Below, piece after piece: positions 56,029-64,000 of a DNA stretch of 64,000 nucleotides (position 1 is its first letter; each line of letters starts with the position of its first letter). The translations under genes were made by a program, and so were the position numbers. The notes beneath the pieces were generated by a model, which saw only the letters and a list, made by a program, of their open reading frames with translations, ran no database searches and was not told the origin of the DNA. This DNA comes from Devosia sp. Root685 (GTDB lineage: Bacteria > Pseudomonadota > Alphaproteobacteria > Rhizobiales > Devosiaceae), in NCBI RefSeq assembly GCF_001427875.1, contig NZ_LMHK01000002.1:157549-221548 (forward strand), read 5' to 3'.

Positions 56029-57896
56029 CAGAAAGCCTGCCCAATGCCGACATAAAGGGCATAATCGGGATCGCCCGGCCGCTTGTTGAGCGGAATGGCC
56101 ACATCGAGCCGCAGCGGCCCGAGGCCAGTATAATAACGCACGCCCGCCCCGACGCCGAGACGGAGTTCATCAAGGCTCGGGAAGGTATCGGCTGCGACAT
56201 AGCCGCCATCGACGAATCCAACGACACCGATATCCTGGGTCACCTTGGCCCGCGCTTCGAGCGAGGCTTCGAGCAGATACCGCCCGCCGGTGACGCCGCC
56301 CTTGCCATCATCGACGCCGATGGACTTGGCCGCATAGCCGCGCACCGAACCGCCGCCACCGGCAAAGAACAGCTTGTCCGGCGCAATTTCGTTGAGCGAA
56401 GGCCCGAGAAGGGCACCGGCCTTGACCCGGCCGGCGAGCACGAACTGATCGTTCTCGGAGAAACCGAAATAGGTGCGGCCTTCGACTGTCAGGCGCAGGC
56501 CCATCTTTTCGTACGAGAAGTCGTAATAGGGCTCGGCATTGCCCGCGAGATAAAAGCCTTCGGTCGGATCGACCGTGCTGTCGCGCCCATCAAAAGTCGC
56601 GCCGGCATAAATGCCGAGGGTCGAGAAATCGCGCGTGCCGAAAACGTCGTCGAACCGCGCGCGCTCATAGACTACGCCGCCCTCGGCGGTCAGCTGGTCG
56701 GAGAAATAATGCGTCAGGCCCAACCGCGCCTGCGCCGAGGTTTCCGTATAGGTCGGATAAATAGTCCGCTCGGCGGCAATGGCGGCGACGAGATCGGTAT
56801 CGGGCGTCAGGAAGCCGGGCTTGGTAAAAGTGCCGCCGAACATATAGTCGAACTGCGCCGTATCGATTGGCCAGGCAATGCTGGCAACCCGAGCGTCGAG
56901 CCGCAGCCGCTCGGCCTGCCCGAAGAGATTGCGCCAGAGGTGGAAACCCTCGACGCCGAGACCATCCACGGTCGAATAGGTCGCGCCCGCGCCAAAGCGG
57001 CGGCCCGGCAATTCCTCGACCAGTAGCTCATAGGGCAGCATCCCATCGGGCGAAATATCCTGCGCCGCCTGGAAGCGGGCCGCGCGGAAGACTTCGAGCC
57101 GGTCGAGCCGCTTTTGCGCCCGCGTCAGGTCGTCGGGGTCATATTCCTGACCCACGGCAAGCCCGGTCTGCTGGCGCACGAATTCGGGATTCATCGCCTG
57201 CGTGCCGGTGACGGTGATGTCGCCAAAGGCGGCAAGGCGGCCGGGATCGACGGTGATGGTCACATCGACCGTGTTATTGGCATGATTGGCGACCACATCG
57301 CGGCCGGCAATCGCCGCCTTGGCATAGCCCTGCTGCTGCCAGGCCTGCACGGCGAGTTGTTCCGCGGCCAGGATCACCGAAGAGCGCGCCACCTGCCCCG
57401 CACCGAAACCACGCAAGACCGGCAGATCGACCTGATCGCCGGGATCGCTGGTGACCGGCGCCTGATTGGCGATATCAACGCTGTTGAAGGTAAAAAGCGG
57501 ACCGGGCTCCACCGCCACGGTCACATCGACGGGATTGGGCAGGCGCGCATCCGGCGCCAGCGTCGCAGCTTCGACGCCGCCGATGCGGATGCTGACCACC
57601 GCACCATAATGGCCTTCATTATAGAGCGCCGCGATGATGCGCCGATAATCGCCCCGCGCCTTGGCAATGAGACCGGCAACGCCGGAGGCCGGCTCGCCCT
57701 GGTCGGCCACCAGCGAGGAGGCATTGCGCGCCGCATTTTCGACCGCGCCGCTCTCGCTTGAGGAGAAGGTGACGACATAGTTCTGCGGATCGATGATCGC
57801 CGCATCCTGCGTCTCGTCCTCGAAAAACTTGAAGCCGAACAGTTCAAACCCATGCGCAGGCGCCGCCACAGCCAGGCTGGCCGCGGCGATACACAA
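56028..57896 (-). CDS. tamA: Translocation and assembly module protein TamA (Omp85 family)
   Basis: Outer-membrane protein of 622 residues with this start: three POTRA-like domains (about 75-290) and an Omp85 barrel with the VRGY box (SVRGYAAKSIG) near 500, ending DYALYVGIGQAF with a C-terminal aromatic residue. No ATG or GTG lies in frame before the signal sequence. TTG 57896 gives a short leader without positive charge. CTG 57932 would give a normal signal peptide (LQSARWVSSIGALCIAAASL...AHG). The true start is thus non-standard and uncertain. The stop overlaps tamB. Confidence 0.88.
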   Translation of the reverse strand: MCIAAASLAVAAPAHGFELFGFKFFEDETQDAAIIDPQNYVVTFSSSESGAVENAARNASSLVADQGEPASGVAGLIAKARGDYRRIIAALYNEGHYGAVVSIRIGGVEAATLAPDARLPNPVDVTVAVEPGPLFTFNSVDIANQAPVTSDPGDQVDLPVLRGFGAGQVARSSVILAAEQLAVQAWQQQGYAKAAIAGRDVVANHANNTVDVTITVDPGRLAAFGDITVTGTQAMNPEFVRQQTGLAVGQEYDPDDLTRAQKRLDRLEVFRAARFQAAQDISPDGMLPYELLVEELPGRRFGAGATYSTVDGLGVEGFHLWRNLFGQAERLRLDARVASIAWPIDTAQFDYMFGGTFTKPGFLTPDTDLVAAIAAERTIYPTYTETSAQARLGLTHYFSDQLTAEGGVVYERARFDDVFGTRDFSTLGIYAGATFDGRDSTVDPTEGFYLAGNAEPYYDFSYEKMGLRLTVEGRTYFGFSENDQFVLAGRVKAGALLGPSLNEIAPDKLFFAGGGGSVRGYAAKSIGVDDGKGGVTGGRYLLEASLEARAKVTQDIGVVGFVDGGYVAADTFPSLDELRLGVGAGVRYYTGLGPLRLDVAIPLNKRPGDPDYALYVGIGQAF

Positions 57897-57932
57897 GGCG
57901 CCAATACTCGATACCCAACGCGCGCTTTGCAG

Positions 57933-58274
57933 TGAACCAGTTCCCGACCGTTACGCTTCGACCCAGAGGTCAAAGCTGACAATAGCTTGGCGCCCGGAAA
58001 GATTGGGTTAACCCTCCCCCGCCTGCCCAAAGGGCGTCGACTTCATGGCGAGTTTAGGGCGTGGGCAAGGTGAGGGGCAAGCGCAAGGGGGGAGAAGGAT
58101 GGTGTTGAAGGAGAATACGTGGCGGATAGGCAACGGTTTTTTGGGGACCTCCGAGAGAACCCCCACCTAACCTCCCCCTGATAGGGGAGGGACGCATCGA
58201 GTTTGCTTCAATGCTGGAGAACCACCGGCAGATCCCTCCCCCTCCCAGGGGGAGGTTAGGTGGGGTACCGCACC
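57933..58274. other. Intergenic region upstream of tamA and downstream of macB
   Basis: About 340 bases without a gene. The part nearest tamA should hold its promoter, but I see no clear element. The rest is GC-rich and contains the repeat copy at 58160-58265. Confidence 0.5.
58160..58265. repeat. Palindromic intergenic repeat, family A variant
   Basis: The left arm CCCCACCTAACCTCCCCCTG and right arm CAGGGGGAGGTTAGGTGGGG are exact inverted copies, about 70 bases apart. The outer part is ACCTAACC instead of TCCCAACC or TCCCATCC. The right arm ends just before the macB stop. Confidence 0.85.
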
Positions 58275-60377
58275 TTATTCCCGCGCCAATGCCTCCACCG
58301 GATCGAGCCTTGACGCCGAGCGTGCCGGCATGAACCCGAACACAATCCCGATCACGCTCGCCGAAACAACCGCCAACACGATCGATTCTGCCGAGTAAAC
58401 CAGCCGCGCGCCCGAGACCAACACCGACAGGCCCTGCCCCAACGCAAAACTCAGCCCCACCCCGGCCGCGCCGCCGACAAAGCACACCAGCACCGCCTCG
58501 ATAAGGAACTGCCTCAAAATATCGCCGCGCCGCGCGCCGACGGCCATGCGGATACCGATCTCCTTGGTCCGCTCGCTGACCGACACCAGCATGATGTTCA
58601 TCACTCCAATGCCGCCGACCACCAGCGAAATCACCGCAATGGTCGAGATAAGCAGCGTCAGGGTTTGCGAGGTGGACTGGATCGTCGTGCGGATCGTGTC
58701 GGTATTTTGGAGGAAAAAATCCTGCGTTCCGCCATGGAGCCGCGTCAGCAGTTCGGTGATTTCCGCCTCGGCCGTATCCATGTCGTAATCGTCGGAAATC
58801 CGCACCGCCACCGACGACAGATAGGATTGCCCCAGAATGCGATCCATCACCGCCGTATAGGGCATATAGACATTGGCCGAATTGCCGCCGGGCCCGAAGC
58901 CGGACTGATTGGCGACGACGCCGATGACCCGCACCGGCACCTTGCCCAGCATGATCACCTGCCCGATGGGGTCTTCGCCATTGGTGAAGATGGCTGTGAC
59001 CGCATTCTGGTCGAGCACCGCTTCCTGCGAGCGTGTCGTGACGCTGGTTTCGGTAAAGCCCGAGCCGGAGGAAAAGCTGCGGCCATTGACCTGGAAATAG
59101 CCCTCGCCCACCCCGGTGATGGAAGCGTTCGACGCGGTGTTGCGATAGCGCACCGTCGCCTGGCTCGATACCTGCGGCGAAATGCTGTCGGCATAGGGCT
59201 GTCCCGCCAGCGCCTCGGCATCCGAAGGTTTCAGGGTCCGCACGCGCCCCGAGCGCATGTCGCCAAAGCCGGAACCGGGATAGACATTGATGGTATTGGT
59301 GCCGATGGACGAGATGTTCTCAAGCACACTCTGCTGGCTACCCTGCCCCAGCGCCACCACGGCGACCACCGAGGCAATGCCGATGATGATGCCGAGCATG
59401 GTGAGGAAGGTGCGCAACTTGTGTGCCCCCATGGCGCGGAGGGCCATGGCCAGCGCCTCGCCAAAACTGTCGAGCCCCATGCGCCAGCCGGGCTTGCGCC
59501 TGATCATTTCGACCCGCTCAAGCGCGGTTTCGCGCTCGCCGATAGTGCGGTCGTCGATGATTGCTCCGTCGGCAATCTCGATTACCCGCTGGCACTGATC
59601 GGCAATCTTGGCGTCGTGGGTAACGATGATGATCGTGTGCCCGTCGGCGTTCAGCTCCTTGAGCAGCGCCATCAATTCCTTGCCCGAATGCGAATCGAGC
59701 GCGCCGGTCGGCTCATCGGCCAGGATCACCTCGCCGCCATTCATCAGCGCCCGCGCCACGCTGACGCGCTGCTGCTGGCCACCCGAAAGCGCATTGGGCC
59801 GATGGTGCAGCCGCTCGCCCAGCCCAAGCCGGGTCAGCAGCGCCGTAGACCGCTGCCGCCGCGCCGTCGCCTCGGCACCGGCGTAGACAGCCGGCACTTC
59901 GACATTTTCGACCGCATCGAGATCAGGCAGCAGTTGATAGCGCTGGAAGATGAACCCAAAATGCTCACGCCGCAGCGCGGCCAATTCGTCCGCGTCGAAT
60001 TTACTCACATCCCGGCCGTCGAAGAGATAGGTCCCCTCGCTGGCCCGGTCGAGGCAGCCCAGAATATTCATCAGCGTCGATTTGCCCGAGCCCGACTGGC
60101 CGATAATGGCCACCATCTCGCCGCGATGGATATCGAGATCGACGCCCCGCAAGACGGCGACGCTCTCGCCACCTGCGGCGAAGCGGCGGCTGAGGTTGCG
60201 GATGGAGATGATCGGTTTCGAGCTTTCCGACACCCCCTCCCGGCTTCCCCCATCAAGGAGGAGGTGAAGGGACTGTGACTTTGGCTGGATAGTGCCATCC
60301 GCTGGATGCACCACCTCCCCACTTGTGGGGGAGGATGGGAGGGGGGTATCGGCGCGGTTTTTGAGCGTTGAGTGCAT
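58275..60377 (-). CDS. macB: MacB-type ABC exporter, ATPase-permease fusion
   Basis: Protein of 700 residues. The ATPase domain (about 56-280) has [17 protein letters not shown] and [13 protein letters not shown] membrane helix near 340 follows ([17 protein letters not shown]), then a periplasmic domain (about 370-570) and three C-terminal helices (FtsX-like, with [25 protein letters not shown]). With MacA it exports macrolides, peptides or lipids. ATG 60377 has GAGG at good spacing. Residues about 11-49 are coded by repeat family A (for example [11 protein letters not shown]), so the N-terminus is extended. An internal GTG at 60233 would give a form without it. Confidence 0.88.
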   Translation of the reverse strand: MHSTLKNRADTPLPSSPTSGEVVHPADGTIQPKSQSLHLLLDGGSREGVSESSKPIISIRNLSRRFAAGGESVAVLRGVDLDIHRGEMVAIIGQSGSGKSTLMNILGCLDRASEGTYLFDGRDVSKFDADELAALRREHFGFIFQRYQLLPDLDAVENVEVPAVYAGAEATARRQRSTALLTRLGLGERLHHRPNALSGGQQQRVSVARALMNGGEVILADEPTGALDSHSGKELMALLKELNADGHTIIIVTHDAKIADQCQRVIEIADGAIIDDRTIGERETALERVEMIRRKPGWRMGLDSFGEALAMALRAMGAHKLRTFLTMLGIIIGIASVVAVVALGQGSQQSVLENISSIGTNTINVYPGSGFGDMRSGRVRTLKPSDAEALAGQPYADSISPQVSSQATVRYRNTASNASITGVGEGYFQVNGRSFSSGSGFTETSVTTRSQEAVLDQNAVTAIFTNGEDPIGQVIMLGKVPVRVIGVVANQSGFGPGGNSANVYMPYTAVMDRILGQSYLSSVAVRISDDYDMDTAEAEITELLTRLHGGTQDFFLQNTDTIRTTIQSTSQTLTLLISTIAVISLVVGGIGVMNIMLVSVSERTKEIGIRMAVGARRGDILRQFLIEAVLVCFVGGAAGVGLSFALGQGLSVLVSGARLVYSAESIVLAVVSASVIGIVFGFMPARSASRLDPVEALARE
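60231..60347. repeat. Palindromic repeat family A inside the macB reading frame
   Basis: The inverted arms (60231-60266 and 60310-60347) match family A. They lie in frame at the 5' end of macB, between the start codon and the ATPase domain. The frame stays open through the whole element, giving about 39 extra residues. Confidence 0.8.
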
Positions 60378-60388
60378 CAAAAAAGTCC

Positions 60389-61591
60389 TCACCGCATCAT
60401 CATCAGGCCGCCGGGGCCACCCATACGGCCGCCACCCTGCCCGCCCGCCGGGCGCGATACCGCAATCATCCCGCCGCTCACCACCTGATCGCCCTCTTCG
60501 AGCCCCGAAAGCACCTGCGCACTGATATTGTTGTTCAGTCCCACCTCGATACGGCGCGGACTCGTTTCCTCCGTCGCCGGATCATAGACCATGACCATAA
60601 CAGCCCCATCCGGCCCCTTGCGGGTCACTAGGCTCGAGGGCAGCGTCAGCGCATCCTTGGCATCCGCCAGCACGATCGTGACCTCCGCCGTCATCGAAAT
60701 GCGCAGCCGGTGATCCGCATTGGGCACATCGAACAGCCCATTGTAATAGACAGCGCTGCTCGCACTGTCCGAAGTCGTATCGCTGCTGATCGAGGTCGGC
60801 GCCGGCTCGATCTCGCGCAGCGTTGCTTCGATGCGATTGTCGGGCTCACCGAGAATGGTGAAATAGACTTTTTGCCCCGGCACGACCTTGACCACATCGG
60901 CCTCGGAAATCTCCGCCTTGATCACCATCGTGTCGAGATTGGCGATCTTGGCGATGGTCGGGGTGGAAGAATTGGCGTTGAGCGTCTGCCCTTCCTCGAC
61001 CACCAGCGCCACCACCGTGCCATCGCTTGGCGCCACGATCTGGGTGCGGGCAAGATTGAGCTTGGCCGAATCCACCGTCAGCGCCGCCTGATCGCCCTGC
61101 GCCGCCAATTGGTCGATCTGCGCCTTGGCCTGCTCGACCGCTGCCTGCGCCGTTTCGAGATCGGTCTGCGAGACGAGGCTTCCCGCGCTCAATTGCTGAT
61201 TGCGCTTCAAGGCCGCCTCGGCCTTGACCAGCACCGCTTCCTGATTGCGCTTCTGCGCCTCGATACCCGCCAGCGCCGCCTGGGCAGACTTCACCGCGTT
61301 TTCCTGATCGAGACTATCGATCTCGGCGATAAGGTCGCCCTTTTTCACATCCTGGCCCAGCGTGACATGGATGGCTTCAATCCGCCCCGACACTTCCGCG
61401 CCGACGCTGACCAGCGAACTCGCCTGCAACACGCCCGTCGCCAGCACCGTGGTTTCGATATCGGCCCTGGTGACCGCGATGGTTTCCGGAACGGTCCTCG
61501 CTTCGGGCTGCCCCATGAAGTACCACCAAGCCGCGCCGCCACCCACGACCAGCACCAGCAATACCGCAATTGTTTTAGCCACGCGCTTCAA
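60389..61591 (-). CDS. macA: MacA-type periplasmic adaptor (HlyD/RND family)
   Basis: Membrane fusion protein of 400 residues. An N-terminal membrane anchor (about 5-27) precedes a lipoyl-like half (SVGAEVSGRIEAIHVTLGQDVKKGDLIAEID), a long coiled-coil hairpin (about 95-175), the second lipoyl half (TQIVAPSDGTVVALVVEEGQ) and beta-barrel domains. The C-terminus is rich in Gly and Met (GGQGGGRMGGPGGLMMMR). Its stop overlaps a possible GTG of macB, so the two are co-translated. It links MacB to an outer-membrane channel. Confidence 0.92.
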   Translation of the reverse strand: MKRVAKTIAVLLVLVVGGGAAWWYFMGQPEARTVPETIAVTRADIETTVLATGVLQASSLVSVGAEVSGRIEAIHVTLGQDVKKGDLIAEIDSLDQENAVKSAQAALAGIEAQKRNQEAVLVKAEAALKRNQQLSAGSLVSQTDLETAQAAVEQAKAQIDQLAAQGDQAALTVDSAKLNLARTQIVAPSDGTVVALVVEEGQTLNANSSTPTIAKIANLDTMVIKAEISEADVVKVVPGQKVYFTILGEPDNRIEATLREIEPAPTSISSDTTSDSASSAVYYNGLFDVPNADHRLRISMTAEVTIVLADAKDALTLPSSLVTRKGPDGAVMVMVYDPATEETSPRRIEVGLNNNISAQVLSGLEEGDQVVSGGMIAVSRPAGGQGGGRMGGPGGLMMMR

Positions 61592-61757
61592 CGGCTTACA
61601 CCTCGCTCAGGATTCTATCTCTGAGAAATAGAGACTTTGCGGGTAGACTTCACGTTAGGCTTTGGCAATGCAGCCTTAAACTTTGGAAAGGTTGACGCCG
61701 CCGCCCTGCGGGTCCACCCTGAAGGCCTCCCTTTCCGACCTTCCTCCAGGACCTGCA

Positions 61758-62534
61758 ATGTACCAGCTGCTCGACCCCAGCCGCTTTGTCGTCTTCATCA
61801 CCGGCGCCACCTCGGGCTTTGGCGAAGCGGCCGCCCGCCGCTATGTCGCCGCCGGCGGCAAGGTGATCGCGACCGGCCGCCGCAAGGCCCGCTTGGAAAA
61901 GTTGCAATCAGAACTTGGCGCCGAAAATTGCCACATCATCGAGCTCGATGTGCAGGATCGCGCCGCGATGGAAAAGGCCATCGCCGAAATCCCCGCGCCC
62001 TTTAACGCCATCAATATCGTCCTCGCCAATGCCGGGCTGGCGCTTGGCCTCGGCCCCGCCGCCGAAGCCAATCTCGACGATTGGCAGACCATGATTGACA
62101 CTAATATTTCGGGCCTCGTCTACACCGTGCGCCTGCTGCTGCCCGGCCTCATTGCCCGCGGCGGGGGCCATGTCGTCACCCTCGGCTCGGTCGCCGGCGA
62201 ATATGCCTATCCCGGCGGGTCCGTCTATGGCGCGACCAAGGCTTTCGTAAAACAGTTCGCGCTCAACCTGCGCTCGGACCTGCAGGGCAAGAATGTCCGC
62301 GTCACCAATATCGAGCCGGGCCTGACCGAAACCGAATTCTCGCTGGTCCGCTTCAAGGGCGACGAAGGCAAGGCCTCGGCTCCCTATTCCAAGACCAAAG
62401 CCATGACCGCCGACGACATCGCCGAAAGCATCTTCTGGTCCACGACCCTGCCGGCCCACGTCAACATCAACAAGATCGAACTGATGGCGACAACGCAGGC
62501 GATTGGGCCGTTCGATATTTATCGCGAGGACTAA
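61758..62534 (+). CDS. SDR family oxidoreductase (YdfG-like)
   Basis: Short-chain dehydrogenase of 258 residues from ATG 61758 (CAGGAC upstream). The cofactor motif ITGATSGFGEAAARRY and ATGRRKARLEKL suggest NADP. NAGLALGLGPA, the catalytic Ser in VTLGSVAGEYAYPGGSVYGATK and the end ATTQAIGPF match YdfG, which acts on serine-type 3-hydroxy acids and reduces malonic semialdehyde. The exact substrate is inferred from family resemblance only. It is divergent from macA. Confidence 0.85.
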   Translation: MYQLLDPSRFVVFITGATSGFGEAAARRYVAAGGKVIATGRRKARLEKLQSELGAENCHIIELDVQDRAAMEKAIAEIPAPFNAINIVLANAGLALGLGPAAEANLDDWQTMIDTNISGLVYTVRLLLPGLIARGGGHVVTLGSVAGEYAYPGGSVYGATKAFVKQFALNLRSDLQGKNVRVTNIEPGLTETEFSLVRFKGDEGKASAPYSKTKAMTADDIAESIFWSTTLPAHVNINKIELMATTQAIGPFDIYRED

Positions 62535-62556
62535 TACCGGGTTCTAAACTCGATCT

Positions 62557-62720
62557 GCCTCCCTTCTCCCCTTGAGGGAGAAGGTGCCCGAAGGGCGGAT
62601 GAGGGGTATTCTTACAGTTGCCCTCGCTTACCCCTCTGCGGAGGAGAGATACCCCTCACCCTGACCAATTTGCTGAACGCAAAGTTGGTCTGTCCCTCTC
62701 CCGCAAGGGGCGAGGGAAGA
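62557..62720. repeat. Palindromic intergenic repeat, family B
   Basis: The second copy of the element at 42637-42790, with the same outer arms (CCCTTCTCCCCTTGAGGG / CCCGCAAGGGGCGAGGG) and inner GCGGATGAGGGGTA / TACCCCTCACCC. The central variable hairpin here reads CCAATTTGC / GCAAAGTTGG. It lies between convergent genes. Confidence 0.85.
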
Positions 62721-62734
62721 CTCCGTGGCCGCGA

Positions 62735-63769
62735 CTACAATCCCAAAAACGCCACCGTATCCGGATCAACCGGAATCCCCTCGGCCCTGCGCCGATCCAT
62801 CTCTTCCCATTCCCGATCCCCCGGCGCCATCACGCGCCCTCCGGTCCGCACTCGCGAGCCGCGCAGGCTCTCCAAATATCGCCCGATCGCTGCCGCGAAA
62901 GCCGCGCGGCCGGCGAACTTGTCGGGATCGATCACCAGCACGAAATGCCCCATATTCCGCGGCGTCGAAATATCGTCGCCGCCATACATGGGGATGAAAT
63001 CGGGGTCGAGCGTCGTGCCGGTAAGAAGCGCCGAGAACAGCGTTGCCAACCCGGCCAGCGCCGCGCCCTTATAGCCATAATCCACCCCGCCGAGCGGCAG
63101 CAGCATATCGGCCTCATGCGGGTCGGTCGTCGGCTGCCCATCGGGCGTCGCGGCGACGCCTTCGGGCAATGCCTTGTCGAGCGAGCGATGCAGCAGTACC
63201 CGATTGAGCGGAATGGACGAGGTCGCCATATCCAAGAGCCACGGCCGCCCCTCGGGTACGGGCGCAGCAAAGGCCAGCGGATTGGTGCCGTGGAATTTCT
63301 GCGCCCCATCGTAAAGCGCCACCATGGAATCGGTATTGGTCGTCGCAAAGGTCACAAACCCCTGCTCGGCCCCCGCCAGCGCATAGGCGCCGGCCGCCCC
63401 CAGATGCGACGAGTGTTTTATACCCACCGCGCCAACCCCGGCCTGCCGCGCCAGCTCGATCCCGACCTCGACGGCCTTATAGGCCGCATAGTGCCCCAGC
63501 CCATCGTCACCGTGGACCATGGCGCTGCCCGCGCCGCGGCTTTCGACCTTCAGCTGCGGATCCTTGTTGAGCCGCCCGCCACCCAGCATCTTGCAATAAT
63601 GCCCCGTCAGCCGCACGCCATGGCTATCGACGCCCACCAGCGAGGCATGGATCATCGCCTTGATCGCCGCCGCCCGGGAAGCCTCGCTCGCCCCCGCCTC
63701 TTTGAGCCTCGCCTCGACTTGGCTCCGCACCAAAACCTCGGCAAAGCGCGGCGTATTTTCGATGTTCAT
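62735..63769 (-). CDS. Ldh family (malate/L-lactate type) oxidoreductase
   Basis: NAD(P)-dependent dehydrogenase of 344 residues of the type-2 malate/lactate dehydrogenase family. GGGAGAG precedes the ATG at 63769. Landmarks are LVGVDSHGVRLTGHYCKML, VGIKHSSHLGAAGAYAL, GTNPLAFAAPVPEG, LDMATSS and GYKGAALAGL. Members reduce various 2-keto acids, ureidoglycolate or imino acids, so the substrate cannot be fixed. Confidence 0.9.
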   Translation of the reverse strand: MNIENTPRFAEVLVRSQVEARLKEAGASEASRAAAIKAMIHASLVGVDSHGVRLTGHYCKMLGGGRLNKDPQLKVESRGAGSAMVHGDDGLGHYAAYKAVEVGIELARQAGVGAVGIKHSSHLGAAGAYALAGAEQGFVTFATTNTDSMVALYDGAQKFHGTNPLAFAAPVPEGRPWLLDMATSSIPLNRVLLHRSLDKALPEGVAATPDGQPTTDPHEADMLLPLGGVDYGYKGAALAGLATLFSALLTGTTLDPDFIPMYGGDDISTPRNMGHFVLVIDPDKFAGRAAFAAAIGRYLESLRGSRVRTGGRVMAPGDREWEEMDRRRAEGIPVDPDTVAFLGL

Positions 63770-63802
63770 AGGTCTCTCCCTCACCCCGTTTTACCCACGG
63801 CG

Positions 63803-64000
63803 TCATTCCCGCGAAAGCGGGAATGTGGATTCTCGTTTGAAGTGCAACAGTTGGCTGTAGAAGGCTTCTGCGGGTGTCTTCCAGTCAAGGCATTTTCGCG
63901 GGGTGTTGTTGTACGCGCAGAGGACTTGGGTGATCTGCCCCTTGGGTAGGGTTGCCAGGTCGGTCTTGCGCGGCAGCGGACGACGCATGCGGCCAATGGC
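63803..64000 (-). CDS. IS30-type transposase, C-terminal part (5' end outside window)
   Basis: A frame that enters from the right edge and ends at 63803. The stretch IGRMRRPLPRKTDLATL, then YNNTPRKCLDWKTPAEAF, is the end of the DDE integrase core of IS30 family transposases. After LLHFKRES the frame runs into palindrome family D and stops inside it, so the native C-terminus may be altered. No terminal inverted repeat of the IS was identified to the left. Whether the copy is intact cannot be judged from here. Confidence 0.8.
   Translation of the reverse strand, partial: AIGRMRRPLPRKTDLATLPKGQITQVLCAYNNTPRKCLDWKTPAEAFYSQLLHFKRESTFPLSRE
63804..63825. repeat. Palindrome family D at the end of the transposase
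   Basis: CATTCCCGC-GAAA-GCGGGAATG is a perfect 9-base stem, related to the units at 43963-44020. It overlaps the stop of the transposase fragment and lies 34 bases beyond the start of the Ldh gene. Confidence 0.75.

Overview
The window reads as chromosomal DNA of a high-GC alphaproteobacterium of the Hyphomicrobiales (Rhizobiales), most like Devosia and relatives. The markers are a ChvE/GguA sugar importer, the PhyR-NepR-EcfG general stress response locus, the gene order mdh-sucC-sucD-sucA-sucB-lpd, and a Brucella Omp19-type lipoprotein. The genus is inferred from gene content and not proven. I saw no rRNA, tRNA, CRISPR array or prophage. The only mobile-element gene is the 3' end of an IS30-type transposase at the right edge.

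Layout. (1) 1-3.7 kb: sugar ABC importer (chvE, gguA running off the left edge), divergent from a GntR/FCD regulator. (2) 3.8-10.5 kb: a tight three-gene operon coding for a transglutaminase-DUF2126 protein, a circularly permuted ATP-grasp/alpha-E fusion and a second transglutaminase. It is a widespread amide-bond type cassette with no established product. (3) 10.5-17.7 kb: a stress region. It holds nepR-ecfG divergent from phyR, a CHASE3/HisKA_2 sensor kinase with a lipid kinase gene, an Fnr/Crp regulator, a degenerate receiver, and small membrane proteins. Three of these small genes or gene groups carry exact GGAAC-N16-CGTT EcfG promoters. (4) 17.7-22.7 kb: a YdcF protein and a polar amino acid ABC transporter whose ATPase and binding protein are joined in one open frame, followed by an MTH1187-like protein and a receiver with Asn at the phosphorylation site. 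(5) 22.8-31.4 kb: hexuronate catabolism (uxuA, kdgF, kduD, kduI, a GntR regulator, a TRAP transporter), interrupted by a TRIC-family/DUF4326 pair and an M15-like protein. (6) 31.7-43.9 kb: TCA cycle genes and zapE. (7) 44-51 kb: an Omp19-like lipoprotein and a yejBEFA peptide/microcin C type importer. (8) 51-64 kb: a methyltransferase, tamB-tamA, macB-macA, an SDR enzyme, an Ldh-family dehydrogenase and the transposase fragment.

Palindromic intergenic repeats of at least four families recur across the window. Several run into coding sequence and supply protein ends: the N-terminus of MacB and the C-termini of the M15-like protein, ZapE and the transposase fragment. Many transporter operons carry strong stem-loops next to the binding-protein gene, as expected for unequal expression of cistrons. 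Start codons were chosen by reading ribosome-binding sites and overlaps by eye. No alignment or database search was run, so family names rest on recognised motifs and context.
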